A DNA stretch of 64,000 nucleotides from a virus, in IMG/VR virus record IMGVR_UViG_3300035698_014446, positions 1-64,000 of that record. One strand, 5' to 3'. A program made the position numbers and the translations under genes. Below the pieces are notes generated by a model that was not told the DNA's origin, ran no database searches, and saw only the letters and a program-made list of their open reading frames with translations. Every line of letters begins with the position of its first letter. Position 1 is the stretch's first letter. This document shows positions 17,517 through 26,902 of the stretch, in pieces.

Positions 17517-18544
17517 GGCTTAACCTCCACAATTTCCACTCCTTGAAATTCCCACTTGTTATGGGCAAATTCAATTATCGGCATAAAATCAGAGTTAAAT
17601 CTAACTCTGTAGTTGTATTTATATGTAGCAGTAACATCTACTCCCCCAACCGGTGCTTTATTAGTTAAAAATTCTATCGTACCGGCGTGTTCATCCACTT
17701 CGTAATCAACCCCCGGTGTCATTTCTACGGCGTTGGATTCCACATTGAGTATGACTATCGTTCCATCAGCTACAGCATTAGTTATGTTACCGGTTACGGT
17801 AACTACTGTGTTTCCTCCCGATCTTACCACCGAGTCGACCACCCAATTTTTATCGTTTCCGGTAGAATCGGTAACAATAAACAGTACTCCTGCTTCAAGC
17901 TGATCTGTGTGAGCGCCAGTAACTGTGAATGTTTCATCAACAGTACTAACCGCAGTAATCGAGAAATGCTGTAATTCCATCCTGTTTTCTGTGTAAGACT
18001 CTGCTTCTCCATCATAATAGGTGTGATTCATGAAATATGTTTGTAGGCGAACAGGTGCATCAACAGCCGTAGTAACCGGAGCAATAGTAACAGTAACAGT
18101 TATGTTTGTCCCATCACTAACTGGAGTACCACTACACGTCCACGAACCGTCGTTTACACCAGCCGTTATATCGAATTTTACCCCATCCTTAAATATTTCG
18201 GGCACATCACTGGTTATAACGAAGGTTTTAGTATCATTATCTGCAGACGTGGCTGTGTATCCAGTTGTTGGTTGTGCAGAAATACCATCTTCTTCTTGTG
18301 GGTCACGGAACTGGAATGTGTTAAATCTGCCCTTAGCTCTGCCGTACAGTTCTATAGCCTGATTTCTTTGTGCTGTAGTCATAATACTCCAGCCCAATTC
18401 CCACATTTTCGTGGGTGATTCGCGGACTTGATTTCTTTGTTCCTTTCCGCTATCATACCTAACCAAGTCTGTGTGCCAGTTAAGTGTCTTGGACACGGGG
18501 TGCGTTGCCGCTATTGCTATAAAATCATTAATCACTGCATGCAT
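17513..18544 (-). CDS. DUF2460-family distal tail protein
   Basis: 343 residues. RGRFNTF-type motif (GRFNTFQFRDP near 75-85) and a C-terminal FMPIIEFAHNKWEFQGVEIVEV define DUF2460. A 110-residue insertion of two Ig-like, Thr/Val-rich repeats (about 120-270) makes it longer than the usual roughly 210 residues. It probably forms the distal tail ring. Overlaps the following gene by 4 nt. Confidence 0.85.
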   Translation of the reverse strand: MHAVINDFIAIAATHPVSKTLNWHTDLVRYDSGKEQRNQVRESPTKMWELGWSIMTTAQRNQAIELYGRAKGRFNTFQFRDPQEEDGISAQPTTGYTATSADNDTKTFVITSDVPEIFKDGVKFDITAGVNDGSWTCSGTPVSDGTNITVTVTIAPVTTAVDAPVRLQTYFMNHTYYDGEAESYTENRMELQHFSITAVSTVDETFTVTGAHTDQLEAGVLFIVTDSTGNDKNWVVDSVVRSGGNTVVTVTGNITNAVADGTIVILNVESNAVEMTPGVDYEVDEHAGTIEFLTNKAPVGGVDVTATYKYNYRVRFNSDFMPIIEFAHNKWEFQGVEIVEVKP

Positions 18545-18546
18545 AA

Positions 18547-21546
18547 CTAACTCCGTCTTATACTATGATTATCTCTACTTGCGCTTTGAACGAGACTGGT
18601 TATTTCTTTTTTCAGCGGTTTAAGTGCTTTAAACACCGACCTACTATCCATAGCCGTTATGTTAACTTGTACCGTTGTTCCACCTTCACCTCTGGGATTA
18701 CCAGCCCTTTGTCCTCGGCGTAACACCCGTTCACCACTTTCAAGAACAGCCGGAAATTCATCTGGGTGTAACGGTTTTTGACCTCTTCCGGACCCAGCCA
18801 TACCACCACTATGCATTTTTGATTCACCGCCGGGGTCAAAACCTCTGCTACCAACGTTCCCACCACCACCCCCACCAAATAACGAGGCCAACGCTCCGAC
18901 CCAACCGGTTCCAGCACTACCACCTCTACCGGAAGTACTACCACCGAATGCTTGTATTGCTACTTGTTGAGCAGCCATATTAATTAGTGCATTCTCAATC
19001 GTTCTTATGGCAGATGTCCATACATCTCTCCAATTACGTACGTCTTTTGTCATATCACCTAACGCTGTGGCAAATGCGTTCCTAATTATTGTGGCTGACT
19101 CACCACCCACTGTCCCAAGAGATTTTGTTTCTATTGCATGCTGAGCCATTTGTGCCTTAAATCCTTCCTTAAGAGACTGACCCCTTAACGCTTTTTCTAA
19201 CTCAAATTGCTCTATTTGTGATATTTTATGTGCTGCCTGAATTATTTGGAAATTCCGAATTTGTTCCTCTTTTAACGCACCACTATAAATTTCTCTTTGT
19301 TTGAAATCTTTTAATTGTTGCTTTTGCTCTATCTCCAACAGATTCATTTTCACACTAAACAATTCCTCGGCGTAACCCTGCATACCTGAGTACATGGTTC
19401 TTGCATCCTCAAGTGATTCTTCAAACCATATAGCACTGGCATCTTTTGTCTTTGCTAAATTATCCAACCCTTGTTGATACGCTTTTTCGTCCGCCTCTAT
19501 CAAGGCTTGAATTGTAGCTTTTGATCGTCTTATCTTTTCTTGTTCAAACGCAACTATATCCTTCATTGCTCGTCTTTTATCTATTCCCTGTTCACGTACT
19601 CCTGCCACACCGAATGAACCAAAACCACCGGGTTGTACAGGTTTACTTACTTCTGTCATAGGTACTGTTAAATTACGTCTTTTCAATTGACGCCTTAAAA
19701 AATCTTCTTTAACAGTGCCTGGGCTCTCCATCAATTGGTGCATAATACCAAGTGTTTCATTCAACTTCCTAATCTTTTCCTGCATTGCTATTGTGTGTTC
19801 TTGGATTCTTCTTAATTTTTGGGTAGGTTCTAATCTACCATAAGAATCATACCAGTCTTTATTAGCTTTGGTTGCTTGTTTTAAATACTCAGTATTCCTA
19901 CTTATTTCACTACCTAATAATCGATGTTCTTCTCTAACTTGTCCTGCTTTAAACGCAATAAGTACAAATAATGCTACTAAAGCTGTAATAATTACTAACA
20001 AAGGAGCTATCGTAAGAATTAATGCCCCCAAGGTCGTATCTAACCCCATTGCCACAAGTGATAAACTTGCAAGAGTAGTTAAACCAGCACCCGTCATAGT
20101 AAGCAATCCACCCATAGCTAATCCAGTACCCACTACTGTTCCAGCAAGAGTATCATTTGCCTCCGCTGCTTTCTTAAGAGAAGTAGTAAGTCTTTGCACC
20201 CAACCCACAATTAATCTTAGTGTTGGGGCGAATTTGGCAGCCATAAACCTCGATAAATCAGCTACTCCCATTTTCATTTTACCGACTTCTTCACTAAAGG
20301 CAGCTAATTGTTTTTCAGCTATTTCTTCGTGAGTATCCCCAACAAGTTCTAATTCTCTAACCATTCTACGTAATGCTGGTGCACCAGCAGCAAATAACTC
20401 AATTTGACCAGCAATAGCCCTTGCACCAAATAACGTCTTAAATGCCATTTGTTTCTGACCTTCGGTAGCGTCCCTTAACGCTTCACTTATTTCACCGATT
20501 AACACAATATATGGTTTTATAGTTCCGGATTGAGTTTCTATTTCGATATTTAATTGACTGAATAATCTATTAATTTTCTCAGACGGAGCCGACAAATTTA
20601 ACATCGACCGTCTAAGGGTTGTACCTGCCCTCGTACCCTTAATACCAACATTAGCCATTAACTGAATCATGGCTGCTGTTTGCTCAAGAGTATTATTCGT
20701 TGTCCGGGCAACACCAGCTACAAGGGATAAGGTTTCACCTAACTGTAAAAAGTTCATGTTTGATGATATAACAGATTTAGCCAATACCGCCGCTACATGT
20801 GCTGTTTCTGTGAAAGGTATTTTAAATCCTTTCATTGTGTCAACCATGATTTCTGCAGCTTGACCTGCATCGATTACTGCAGCTTTAGCCAGTGTTACCA
20901 CCGGGATAAACGCCTTCATTTGGTCCTCAGCGGATAAACCAGCAGAACCGAGAAAGTAGAATGCATCGGCTGTATTGGTAGCGGCTACATTTAATTTTAT
21001 AGACGCATTCTCAGCCATTTTTGACATTTGTGTGTATTGGCTGAGATTAAACGTTGTTACAGCAGTAGCCTTCCTCATTGATCTGTCAAATTGAGAAAAT
21101 TCATCAAGCATCTTCTTGAAGGTAACAGAAATTATTGCACCGAGTATAGTAACCTGTACTCCAAGCATCCGGAATGCAGAGGACATGCGCCCTATTCTAT
21201 CTCTTGCCATCTTTGATTGGGTGGCTATTGCACGTGCCATTTTTTGGTTTGCAACCGCTTCCTTCTTTTTGTCGGCCTGCATACTACGGTTATTTTGTAT
21301 TAACTGCTTGTTGGCATCAATTTTTGCCTTAATACCACGTACAGTAGCCTGCTCCTCCATTTTTGCTTCACGTAGATTAGCCTTTGTTCTATTCTTCATA
21401 CCCGCAATGGAGATTCTGGTCATTGCATCTGTGGTTTTTTGTACCTGCTGTTTTGCTTTTACTAAATCTCTTTTTAACGTGGCTTCTTTAACGCGTAATT
21501 CTATAGAAGCTACTAATAGTGGGTCGTTGCTTGAAAATTCCGCCAT
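18547..21546 (-). CDS. Tail tape measure protein
   Basis: 999 residues. Residues 1-110 form a coiled coil, 110-420 match the conserved TIGR01760-type tape measure domain (ATAVTTFNLSQYTQMSKMAE and LAGVARTTNNTLEQTAAMIQ segments), and 465-535 form hydrophobic helices typical of the membrane-inserting part. The C-terminus is Gly-rich with a basic end. Tail length is set by this protein. It directly follows the frameshifted chaperone gene. Confidence 0.9.
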   Translation of the reverse strand: MAEFSSNDPLLVASIELRVKEATLKRDLVKAKQQVQKTTDAMTRISIAGMKNRTKANLREAKMEEQATVRGIKAKIDANKQLIQNNRSMQADKKKEAVANQKMARAIATQSKMARDRIGRMSSAFRMLGVQVTILGAIISVTFKKMLDEFSQFDRSMRKATAVTTFNLSQYTQMSKMAENASIKLNVAATNTADAFYFLGSAGLSAEDQMKAFIPVVTLAKAAVIDAGQAAEIMVDTMKGFKIPFTETAHVAAVLAKSVISSNMNFLQLGETLSLVAGVARTTNNTLEQTAAMIQLMANVGIKGTRAGTTLRRSMLNLSAPSEKINRLFSQLNIEIETQSGTIKPYIVLIGEISEALRDATEGQKQMAFKTLFGARAIAGQIELFAAGAPALRRMVRELELVGDTHEEIAEKQLAAFSEEVGKMKMGVADLSRFMAAKFAPTLRLIVGWVQRLTTSLKKAAEANDTLAGTVVGTGLAMGGLLTMTGAGLTTLASLSLVAMGLDTTLGALILTIAPLLVIITALVALFVLIAFKAGQVREEHRLLGSEISRNTEYLKQATKANKDWYDSYGRLEPTQKLRRIQEHTIAMQEKIRKLNETLGIMHQLMESPGTVKEDFLRRQLKRRNLTVPMTEVSKPVQPGGFGSFGVAGVREQGIDKRRAMKDIVAFEQEKIRRSKATIQALIEADEKAYQQGLDNLAKTKDASAIWFEESLEDARTMYSGMQGYAEELFSVKMNLLEIEQKQQLKDFKQREIYSGALKEEQIRNFQIIQAAHKISQIEQFELEKALRGQSLKEGFKAQMAQHAIETKSLGTVGGESATIIRNAFATALGDMTKDVRNWRDVWTSAIRTIENALINMAAQQVAIQAFGGSTSGRGGSAGTGWVGALASLFGGGGGGNVGSRGFDPGGESKMHSGGMAGSGRGQKPLHPDEFPAVLESGERVLRRGQRAGNPRGEGGTTVQVNITAMDSRSVFKALKPLKKEITSLVQSASRDNHSIRRS

Positions 21547-21548
21547 TT

Positions 21549-22252
21549 TTACCCATCTTCTTTCTTGTCCTTTTCAATCTGAATATCAAGAGATATTCCA
21601 AAACATACGATCAAAGCATCAAATGCTATTCGTTTGCATTCCACATCATACAAATCGAGTAAATTAATGATTGCCACTAAATCTGGCGCACCATTCTCTC
21701 TTATCTGTCCTCTCAGAATGCTGTATAACTTTATTGTCTCTTCGTTCTCTGGCAGTAATTCAACAAAACAGGTTTCACACGGTGCTTGTCCACCGCGTGA
21801 ACCGTCGTGCGTCTCTAAACATCTTTCGCACTTGGGCTTTGTTTCTTGCCATCGGACGAACTCTCTAAGTTTTTTACTTTAGCTTTTTCGATCGTTTCGT
21901 TCGTTTCGGACAACGACAAAACTCCATCAACGACGAATCGGGCAAAATCAGTAATTTCCATCATGGACATCTTGTTCTCGATGTTGCATGATACACTTTT
22001 ACCATCACGACTAATATTTTTCCAGTCGACAATCCACGCGTCGTATGTGAGACGATTCTTCATCTTCTCGTCGACGGTCCTTGTTTCCATCATCATACCG
22101 CGCACTGGTTTTTGTTTCTTCTTGACCGTCAACCTCTCGATTCTCTCTTCCTCAACCGGTGATAACAACCGTATCTGTATACCACCTAAACTCTCATTAT
22201 CCATATCAAAAAAGAACCAAGTTCCTTGTTTTTTACTACTAAAATCAGCCAT
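21549..22252 (-). CDS. Tail assembly chaperone, -1 frameshift fusion (GT-like)
   Basis: The 145-codon chaperone frame contains A AAA AAC at 21875-21869, in phase with codons AAA AAC (the AAC is codon 128). A -1 slip there enters a second frame (CTT AGA GAG ...) open to TAA at 21549-21551, giving a fusion of about 234 residues. The second part has CERCLE...PCETC cysteines, like a small zinc site, and an acidic helical tail. No start codon with a ribosome site serves the second frame. This is the lambda G/GT arrangement, placed as expected between tail tube and tape measure. Confidence 0.8.
21815..22252 (-). CDS. Tail assembly chaperone, short form (G-like)
   Basis: 145 residues ending at TAG 21815-21817. 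Acidic and helical, with no known enzymatic motif. This is the unshifted product of the frameshifting gene and should be the major product. It is expected to coat the tape measure during tail assembly. Confidence 0.75.
   Translation of the reverse strand: MADFSSKKQGTWFFFDMDNESLGGIQIRLLSPVEEERIERLTVKKKQKPVRGMMMETRTVDEKMKNRLTYDAWIVDWKNISRDGKSVSCNIENKMSMMEITDFARFVVDGVLSLSETNETIEKAKVKNLESSSDGKKQSPSAKDV
21869..21875 (-). promoter_or_regulatory. -1 ribosomal frameshift slippery heptamer
   Basis: A AAA AAC on the minus strand, in the correct reading phase of the 21815-22252 gene. This is a canonical X XXY YYZ site. Downstream sequence up to 21815 would carry the stimulator; I could not define one by eye. 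Confidence 0.75.
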
Positions 22253-22324
22253 CTTGTCTCCAATATCTTCTCTCAGTTAAAAATTTAGGGTGACCCAACA
22301 TAGGGCCACCCCAAAGGTTACGGG

Positions 22325-23101
22325 TTAAGTAGAATGGAACGCATCACTTATGATCGCTCCAACACCGACCTTCGTTCCGTCATCGACTCCAGTAGCCACC
22401 GCCTGATAATAAAGCACGGCTTTGGCTGCTGTCAGATCAGATTGCCAGATACCGACAACACCTAGATCACTGATGTTTCTTGTCTCAGTTTCACTGTTGA
22501 GTACATTCTTGTCAGTACCATATCTGAATTTGAAGCTGACATCGGAATTATCACTCGCACTACCCATCGAGGTCAAATCACCGATAAACATCGCATCAGA
22601 CAATCTTGGGTCTTCGACTCTGCCAAGGGTTTTGATAGTAATGTTGGCGGCAGCATTGATCAAAGTCAATCTACCTGTCACCTTGGCGGTAAATTCCATA
22701 GTACCTACTCCCGCTGTGTCGAACGTAGCGGTACTCGGAGCCTTAGTGATTGTAACATAACTTCCCACGACAGTAGCGGTAGCAAACAAAGATGAGTCAG
22801 GGATGTAGTAGCTTGTTTGGTCTACGTACAATCTGAAATCTCTCAGTTCAGTACCGTTTTGGAACGCAGTATCGATAGCGTCACGCCCGGCAGCATCTGC
22901 CAGCCTGAAATCACCAGAAACAGTGATCTCACCGCCCGCAATCATCAGTGGAGTATCAATCTTATAACCGGTTGTGTCAAAGTGAGTTGACTCGTGAATG
23001 TCACGATTTTCACCGGTATAAGACCAAGTACCTGCACCGAGAACCTGATTGCCGCTGGAAATCTCTACTTTTGCGAGATAACCGGCTTTAACGTCACTCA
23101 T
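22325..23101 (-). CDS. Major tail tube protein
   Basis: 258 residues, beta-rich, with an N-terminal tube-fold domain (1-140) and a second beta domain. Position between the head-tail joining genes and the frameshifted chaperone, and higher GC than its neighbours as for other abundant virion proteins here, support the call. No Cys residues. Confidence 0.75.
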   Translation of the reverse strand: MSDVKAGYLAKVEISSGNQVLGAGTWSYTGENRDIHESTHFDTTGYKIDTPLMIAGGEITVSGDFRLADAAGRDAIDTAFQNGTELRDFRLYVDQTSYYIPDSSLFATATVVGSYVTITKAPSTATFDTAGVGTMEFTAKVTGRLTLINAAANITIKTLGRVEDPRLSDAMFIGDLTSMGSASDNSDVSFKFRYGTDKNVLNSETETRNISDLGVVGIWQSDLTAAKAVLYYQAVATGVDDGTKVGVGAIISDAFHST

Positions 23102-23210
23102 AATCGATTCTCCTGCTTAAAACTAAATTGCCGTGATACCCTGCCGGTTTATCACATTGAACCTGTCGGTTTACGAATAGTAACGTCGTTGATGTCTCAA
23201 CGGTATAAGA

Positions 23211-23660
23211 TTATCGAACTTTAAATACCCAGTCTGTTTTATCACTTTTACTATCATTACATCTCCTACATGCGGGGAGGATATTTTCAATAAAGTTACT
23301 ACCACCATTATTTAATGCTATAACATGGTCCCTACTTATACCATTCGGGTTGTACTCAAATTGTGTATTTTCTTCTAATTTTACTCCACAGTGGGCACAA
23401 CACCCGTCAAATTCCAGTACTTTGTCATTCCATTCGTCAACAGTAAATGAACCCTTAGCACCCCTTTTAAGCGATCTATATTTAGCAATTTTTACTTTAA
23501 ATTTTTCAGGATTATTTTTATAATAATTTTTGTTTCTTGTTTTTATTTTTTCAGGATTATCACTACGGTATTTTTTACTATACGTGTTAATTTTATCCTT
23601 ATTTTTGTTGCGCCACTTTTTATTGTACACTCTATACTTTTTAAGTTTTGCGCTGTCCAT
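23211..23660 (-). CDS. HNH homing endonuclease
   Basis: 149 residues. Lys-rich N-terminal half with KNNPEK repeats, then CCAHCGVKLEE, GISRDHVIALNNGG and the closing CRRCNDSK: a full HNH core. It lacks the N-terminal zinc ribbon of longer copies. Inserted between the tail terminator and tail tube genes. Confidence 0.85.
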   Translation of the reverse strand: MDSAKLKKYRVYNKKWRNKNKDKINTYSKKYRSDNPEKIKTRNKNYYKNNPEKFKVKIAKYRSLKRGAKGSFTVDEWNDKVLEFDGCCAHCGVKLEENTQFEYNPNGISRDHVIALNNGGSNFIENILPACRRCNDSKSDKTDWVFKVR

Positions 23661-23661
23661 G

Positions 23662-24063
23662 CTACCTTACCGACACATTCTTTTCGATTAATATCATATA
23701 AGATACGGTGTATTGCCATACATCCTTTACCTTAGACTTTATAGCACCTACTCTCTTTAATGATACGCTTGTGTAATCTGTCATAATAAGAACTTTATAA
23801 TCAAATGCATTTTTTAATGCACTAAACATTCTGTTTAGCTCCGAAGGAGATTTCTTCTTGCTGAATAATTTTATTTGGAGAAGAATACTCTCTCCGTCTT
23901 CGGTAAACGTATTTCTTGGCACATCACTTATTAATTGAAAAACACCGAATGGCATAACTGCGCTTTCTTCTGCTTCGGTGTTATGAAATCCGCCGGTTAA
24001 TTGAAGCTTTAAAGCTGCATTATTATTATACTGACTCCATACGCCTTCTTCAAATTCGGTCAT
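23662..24063 (-). CDS. Tail terminator-like protein
   Basis: 133 residues. Small alpha/beta protein with MPFGVFQLISD and a central ILLQIKLFSKKKSPSEL segment, reminiscent of DUF3168-type tail completion proteins. Overlaps the gp10-like gene by 4 nt. Order (closure protein, gp10-like, this gene, tube) matches HK97-type connectors. Exact family by analogy only. Confidence 0.6.
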   Translation of the reverse strand: MTEFEEGVWSQYNNNAALKLQLTGGFHNTEAEESAVMPFGVFQLISDVPRNTFTEDGESILLQIKLFSKKKSPSELNRMFSALKNAFDYKVLIMTDYTSVSLKRVGAIKSKVKDVWQYTVSYMILIEKNVSVR

Positions 24064-24368
24064 GATGAGAAAATCCTTTCTATGTCGTCCAGACTACTAT
24101 GAAGGGCAGGACGTAAATATGGTTGTGCTGGGCCTGTCCCTTCGCCAGTCTCTACATACCACGCGTATGATAATGGCCCACTTGAAGCCGGTGTTTTTCT
24201 TAGCGCATCGGCTACTACTCTGGCTATCAGTTTGTCTTCGTCTATTTCAACATGTATACTCTTCTTTAATTCACCAGTGTCTACGGGCACATTGACTCTA
24301 GCCCTACTGGCTACAAGTTCAGCTGCTTCTTTAAGTCTTTCTAAAGCTACTCTTCTTACTCTACCCAT
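24060..24368 (-). CDS. HK97 gp10-like neck protein
   Basis: 102 residues. VPVDTGELKKSI and the later SYAWYVETGEG ... AQPYLRPAL are the hallmarks of the HK97 gp10/minor tail component family. Functions at the head-tail joint. Followed in the operon by the tail terminator gene. Confidence 0.8.
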   Translation of the reverse strand: MGRVRRVALERLKEAAELVASRARVNVPVDTGELKKSIHVEIDEDKLIARVVADALRKTPASSGPLSYAWYVETGEGTGPAQPYLRPALHSSLDDIERIFSS

Positions 24369-24403
24369 AAATCGAACTGTATGATCGGCTACAATTGTGA
24401 TAA

Positions 24404-24742
24404 TTAATCCTCGATATACAAATCTATGTGCATTTGTCTTTTGTGACCAGTACTTAAATCTCTGCGCTGATCGACATTCTCAATTTCGTACTCCACCCGT
24501 GTTGTGTCTCCATATTGACGTATTTGTAACATGTCTGATATAGTTACATCTATATCACTACAGTACAGTTTATGAGTAGTACGTTTATTCTTTTGGGCAA
24601 AGATTACTATTTCTTCACCAGATAATTGTCTTAAATAACCACTAACTCCCGAACGACCGACGACAAGCGTTTCAGAATAACCACCCATGCCGTCAGACAC
24701 ATTACTACTTTTTAAAACACTAAATGTATCACGAAGTCTCAT
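24404..24742 (-). CDS. Head closure protein
   Basis: 112 residues from ATG 24742 (a TTG codon precedes it). Beta-barrel type sequence with NVSDGMGGYSE early and a central GYLRQLSGEE segment, matching SPP1 gp16/HK97 head-closure (phage head-tail joining) proteins. Seals the portal and joins the tail. A vestigial HNH tail lies just upstream. Confidence 0.75.
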   Translation of the reverse strand: MRLRDTFSVLKSSNVSDGMGGYSETLVVGRSGVSGYLRQLSGEEIVIFAQKNKRTTHKLYCSDIDVTISDMLQIRQYGDTTRVEYEIENVDQRRDLSTGHKRQMHIDLYIED

Positions 24743-24745
24743 CAA

Positions 24746-24822
24746 TTATGCCTTTCTTAACCAATTGAGTTTATTACTTTTTTCGGTATTGCACTTACTA
24801 CAACATGGCACTATATTTTTTC
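24746..24822 (-). pseudogene. Vestigial C-terminus of an HNH endonuclease
   Basis: Minus-strand frame reads IVPCCSKCNTEKSNKLNWLRKA then TAA at 24746-24748, nearly the same as the ends of the HNH proteins at 25230 and 34244. No HNH core or start is left upstream; the next 60 bp are AT-rich debris. This is the remnant of a deleted homing endonuclease. Confidence 0.75.
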
Positions 24823-24888
24823 TCTTTTAGCACTAATTATGTTTACTGTTTCTTAAATTTTTGCGTTAATTTTACTCATTATTATTTA

Positions 24889-25068
24889 TTACCTTCTCGA
24901 ACGGCCACCACGAGTCTGTGATGCGCGAATAGCCCTACCCTGTGTTTCCGCCTTATTTCTTGCCCGATTTCTACTCGATGCATTACCAGCAGTATAGGTA
25001 TAACATTTACCACTACTACCCCACTTAAGTCCGGGTTTATTATTTAATCTACACGATTGTACCGGCAT
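24889..25068 (-). CDS. Small conserved phage protein
   Basis: 59 residues starting at ATG 25068 with AAGGAT upstream. The sequence MPVQSCRLNNKPGLKWGSSG, then KCYTYTAGN and an Arg/Ala-rich tail, follows a pattern I know from small phage proteins lying among structural genes (KPGxKxGxSGKCYTY). Function unknown; possibly a virion component. Overlooked easily because of its size. Confidence 0.7.
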   Translation of the reverse strand: MPVQSCRLNNKPGLKWGSSGKCYTYTAGNASSRNRARNKAETQGRAIRASQTRGGRSRR

Positions 25069-25069
25069 T

Positions 25070-25225
25070 TTAGTTATCCTTCAATACGAGCGTTTGTATG
25101 TTTTGCCTTTTGACAATTACTGCCAATGCGGCTTTATGTAGAACTTTGTTCTTTTTTACTTCTTTTGCTTCTAACAACGTGTCAGCCGCCCGTTCTGCTT
25201 CGAATTGTTTTTCAGTCTTCGCCAT
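25070..25225 (-). CDS. Small helical protein
   Basis: 51 residues from ATG 25225: one charged helix followed by VKKNKVLHKAALAVIVKRQN. Its end supplies the ribosome site for the next gene, so the two are probably co-translated. Function unknown. Confidence 0.55.
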   Translation of the reverse strand: MAKTEKQFEAERAADTLLEAKEVKKNKVLHKAALAVIVKRQNIQTLVLKDN

Positions 25226-25229
25226 AATA

Positions 25230-25919
25230 CTATCCTCTTCTTTCTTTTAACCATTCATCAAACTCTATGCCTTTTTTATTGCTTTTCTTAGTATTACAAT
25301 CACGACAACAAGGTACTAAATTTTCTATTTCGTGTTTACCACCTTTGGTTACTGGAATAACATGGTCTTCACTTATACCATTAGGATTATAAATATTAGA
25401 TATATTTTCTTCAAGTACTACATTACAATAGGCACATTTTCCGTCGTATTCTTTTATTTTGTTAGCCCATTCTATAGATGTTATAGCAGTACCATTGACC
25501 AATTTTAACACTCTACGATTTCTATTATTAGCAGCTACCATATCTTTATTTTTATCACGGTACTTTTTAGTACGTTTATTTATCTTTTCTTTGTTGTTTT
25601 TGTGATATTTTTGTTTTTGTATGCTTATAACTTTTTTGTTTTTTATACTATATTTATGATTATATTTTTTCTTCGCTTCTTTATTTTCATCACGATATTT
25701 TTGACAATTTCTTGTTATTGCCTTTTTGTTCTTCTTATAATAATTTCTAATATAGACTTCACATTCTTTTTTGTGATTATCACGGTATTTTTTCCGGTAA
25801 TCACTACGACAAATTTTACATTGAGTATCTAACCCATTACCATGTTTATAAAAATACTCAAGTGTTGCATGGAGTTCATCACCACACTTAGTACATATTC
25901 TTTCTTCTACTTTAATCAT
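25230..25919 (-). CDS. HNH homing endonuclease
   Basis: 229 residues, the full-length form. N-terminal zinc ribbon (CTKCGDEL...CKIC), a long Lys/Asn-rich linker (45-135) with YRKKYRDNHKK-like repeats, then CAYCNVVLEE, GISEDHVIPVTKGG and CRDCNTKK. Intact zinc and HNH residues. Flanked by connector and small structural genes. Confidence 0.9.
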   Translation of the reverse strand: MIKVEERICTKCGDELHATLEYFYKHGNGLDTQCKICRSDYRKKYRDNHKKECEVYIRNYYKKNKKAITRNCQKYRDENKEAKKKYNHKYSIKNKKVISIQKQKYHKNNKEKINKRTKKYRDKNKDMVAANNRNRRVLKLVNGTAITSIEWANKIKEYDGKCAYCNVVLEENISNIYNPNGISEDHVIPVTKGGKHEIENLVPCCRDCNTKKSNKKGIEFDEWLKERRG

Positions 25920-25924
25920 ATTTA

Positions 25925-26302
25925 TTACCCGTTTGGGATACCTAAGTTCGTGTTGATAGACTCCAAATTGAAGAATTGTGCCCGCTTGGCCGACGTTTCA
26001 TCGGACTTAAGGGAATCAAGACCAGCAAATATGTCGTCGAGATTAATGCCCCTGAACTCCTTCTCATCGTCGCCTACTTCTTCTCTCCACAGAACACCGG
26101 GATTGTCCATAAGTTGCTTAATGAGGATAACAGCCGGTCGTTTGAGAGAGACAGGGTAAGCAGACGAAGCCCATGTGGAGTTATCAAAGTACGCGTCTAT
26201 TGTACCTTGAATGATGGGTATCGCGTCAGAAATAAATGAATACTTATCGTCAATTTGTAACAACGTTTGTACTTCCGATGGTGAAATTACGACTGCTGGC
26301 AT
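25925..26302 (-). CDS. Head-tail connector (gp6-like)
   Basis: 125 residues, helical, with AVILIKQLMDNPGVL in the middle, resembling the HK97 gp6/phi-like head-tail connector family (helical adaptor ring). It is the first gene of the connector set downstream of the accessory cassette. AGGAG-like sequence precedes ATG 26302. Confidence 0.65.
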   Translation of the reverse strand: MPAVVISPSEVQTLLQIDDKYSFISDAIPIIQGTIDAYFDNSTWASSAYPVSLKRPAVILIKQLMDNPGVLWREEVGDDEKEFRGINLDDIFAGLDSLKSDETSAKRAQFFNLESINTNLGIPNG

Positions 26303-26321
26303 AAAATGTCTCCTTTATTTA

Positions 26322-26894
26322 TTATTCTATTTTTAGCCAATTAGATTTATCACTTTTTCTGGTATTACAATAACTACAACACGGTACTATATTTTTTATT
26401 TCATGCTTACCACCTTTATTTAAAGGGATAATATGGTCTTCGGTAATTCTGTTCGGATTGTAAATATTAGCTACATTTTCTTCTAACTTCACATCACAAT
26501 AAGCACAACACCCATCATACTCTAATATTTTATTAGCTCATTCTTTAGCGGTTATGCCTTTACTGTTCACAAGTTTTAACAAACGGCGATTTTTGTACCT
26601 GTATACTAATTTTTTTTTTTTATTCTTTTTATATTTTTCTTTTCTTAAAAAATTAATTCTTTCTTTGTTTCTTCCATTTTCCCATTTTTTCACTTTTTCA
26701 GGATTATTTTTATGATATTCTTTTGATTTTACAGTTAATTTTTCTTTATTGGTTTTAGAATATTTCCTATGTGCTTCATTACGACAAATTTTACACCATG
26801 ATGATAATTTATCATTACGTTTATGAAAATATTCAAGTGTTGACGGAAATTCATCACCACACTGAGTACAAATTTTTGTTTCAATTTTGTTCAT
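26322..26894 (-). pseudogene. HNH homing endonuclease with in-frame TGA
   Basis: 191-codon frame. Codons 1-118 give the zinc ribbon (CTQCGDEF...CKIC) and Lys-rich linker and end ...GITAKE; the next codon is TGA (26537-26535) where relatives have Trp (EWANKI). After it the frame continues with CAYCDVKLEE, a DH-I-IP-NKGG core and CSYCNTRK to TAA 26322. So a single G-to-A change separates the two parts. TGA is used as a normal stop elsewhere here, so this is a recent nonsense mutation or a sequence error. Confidence 0.85.
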
Positions 26895-26902
26895 TGTAGT
26901 CT

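Noticed and set aside
8310-25232. Amber codon recoding (TAG as Gln) across the genome
   Set aside because: At least seven genes end sensibly at TAG (8310, 9075, 10518, 16006, 18547, 21815, 25230), with neighbours starting right after.
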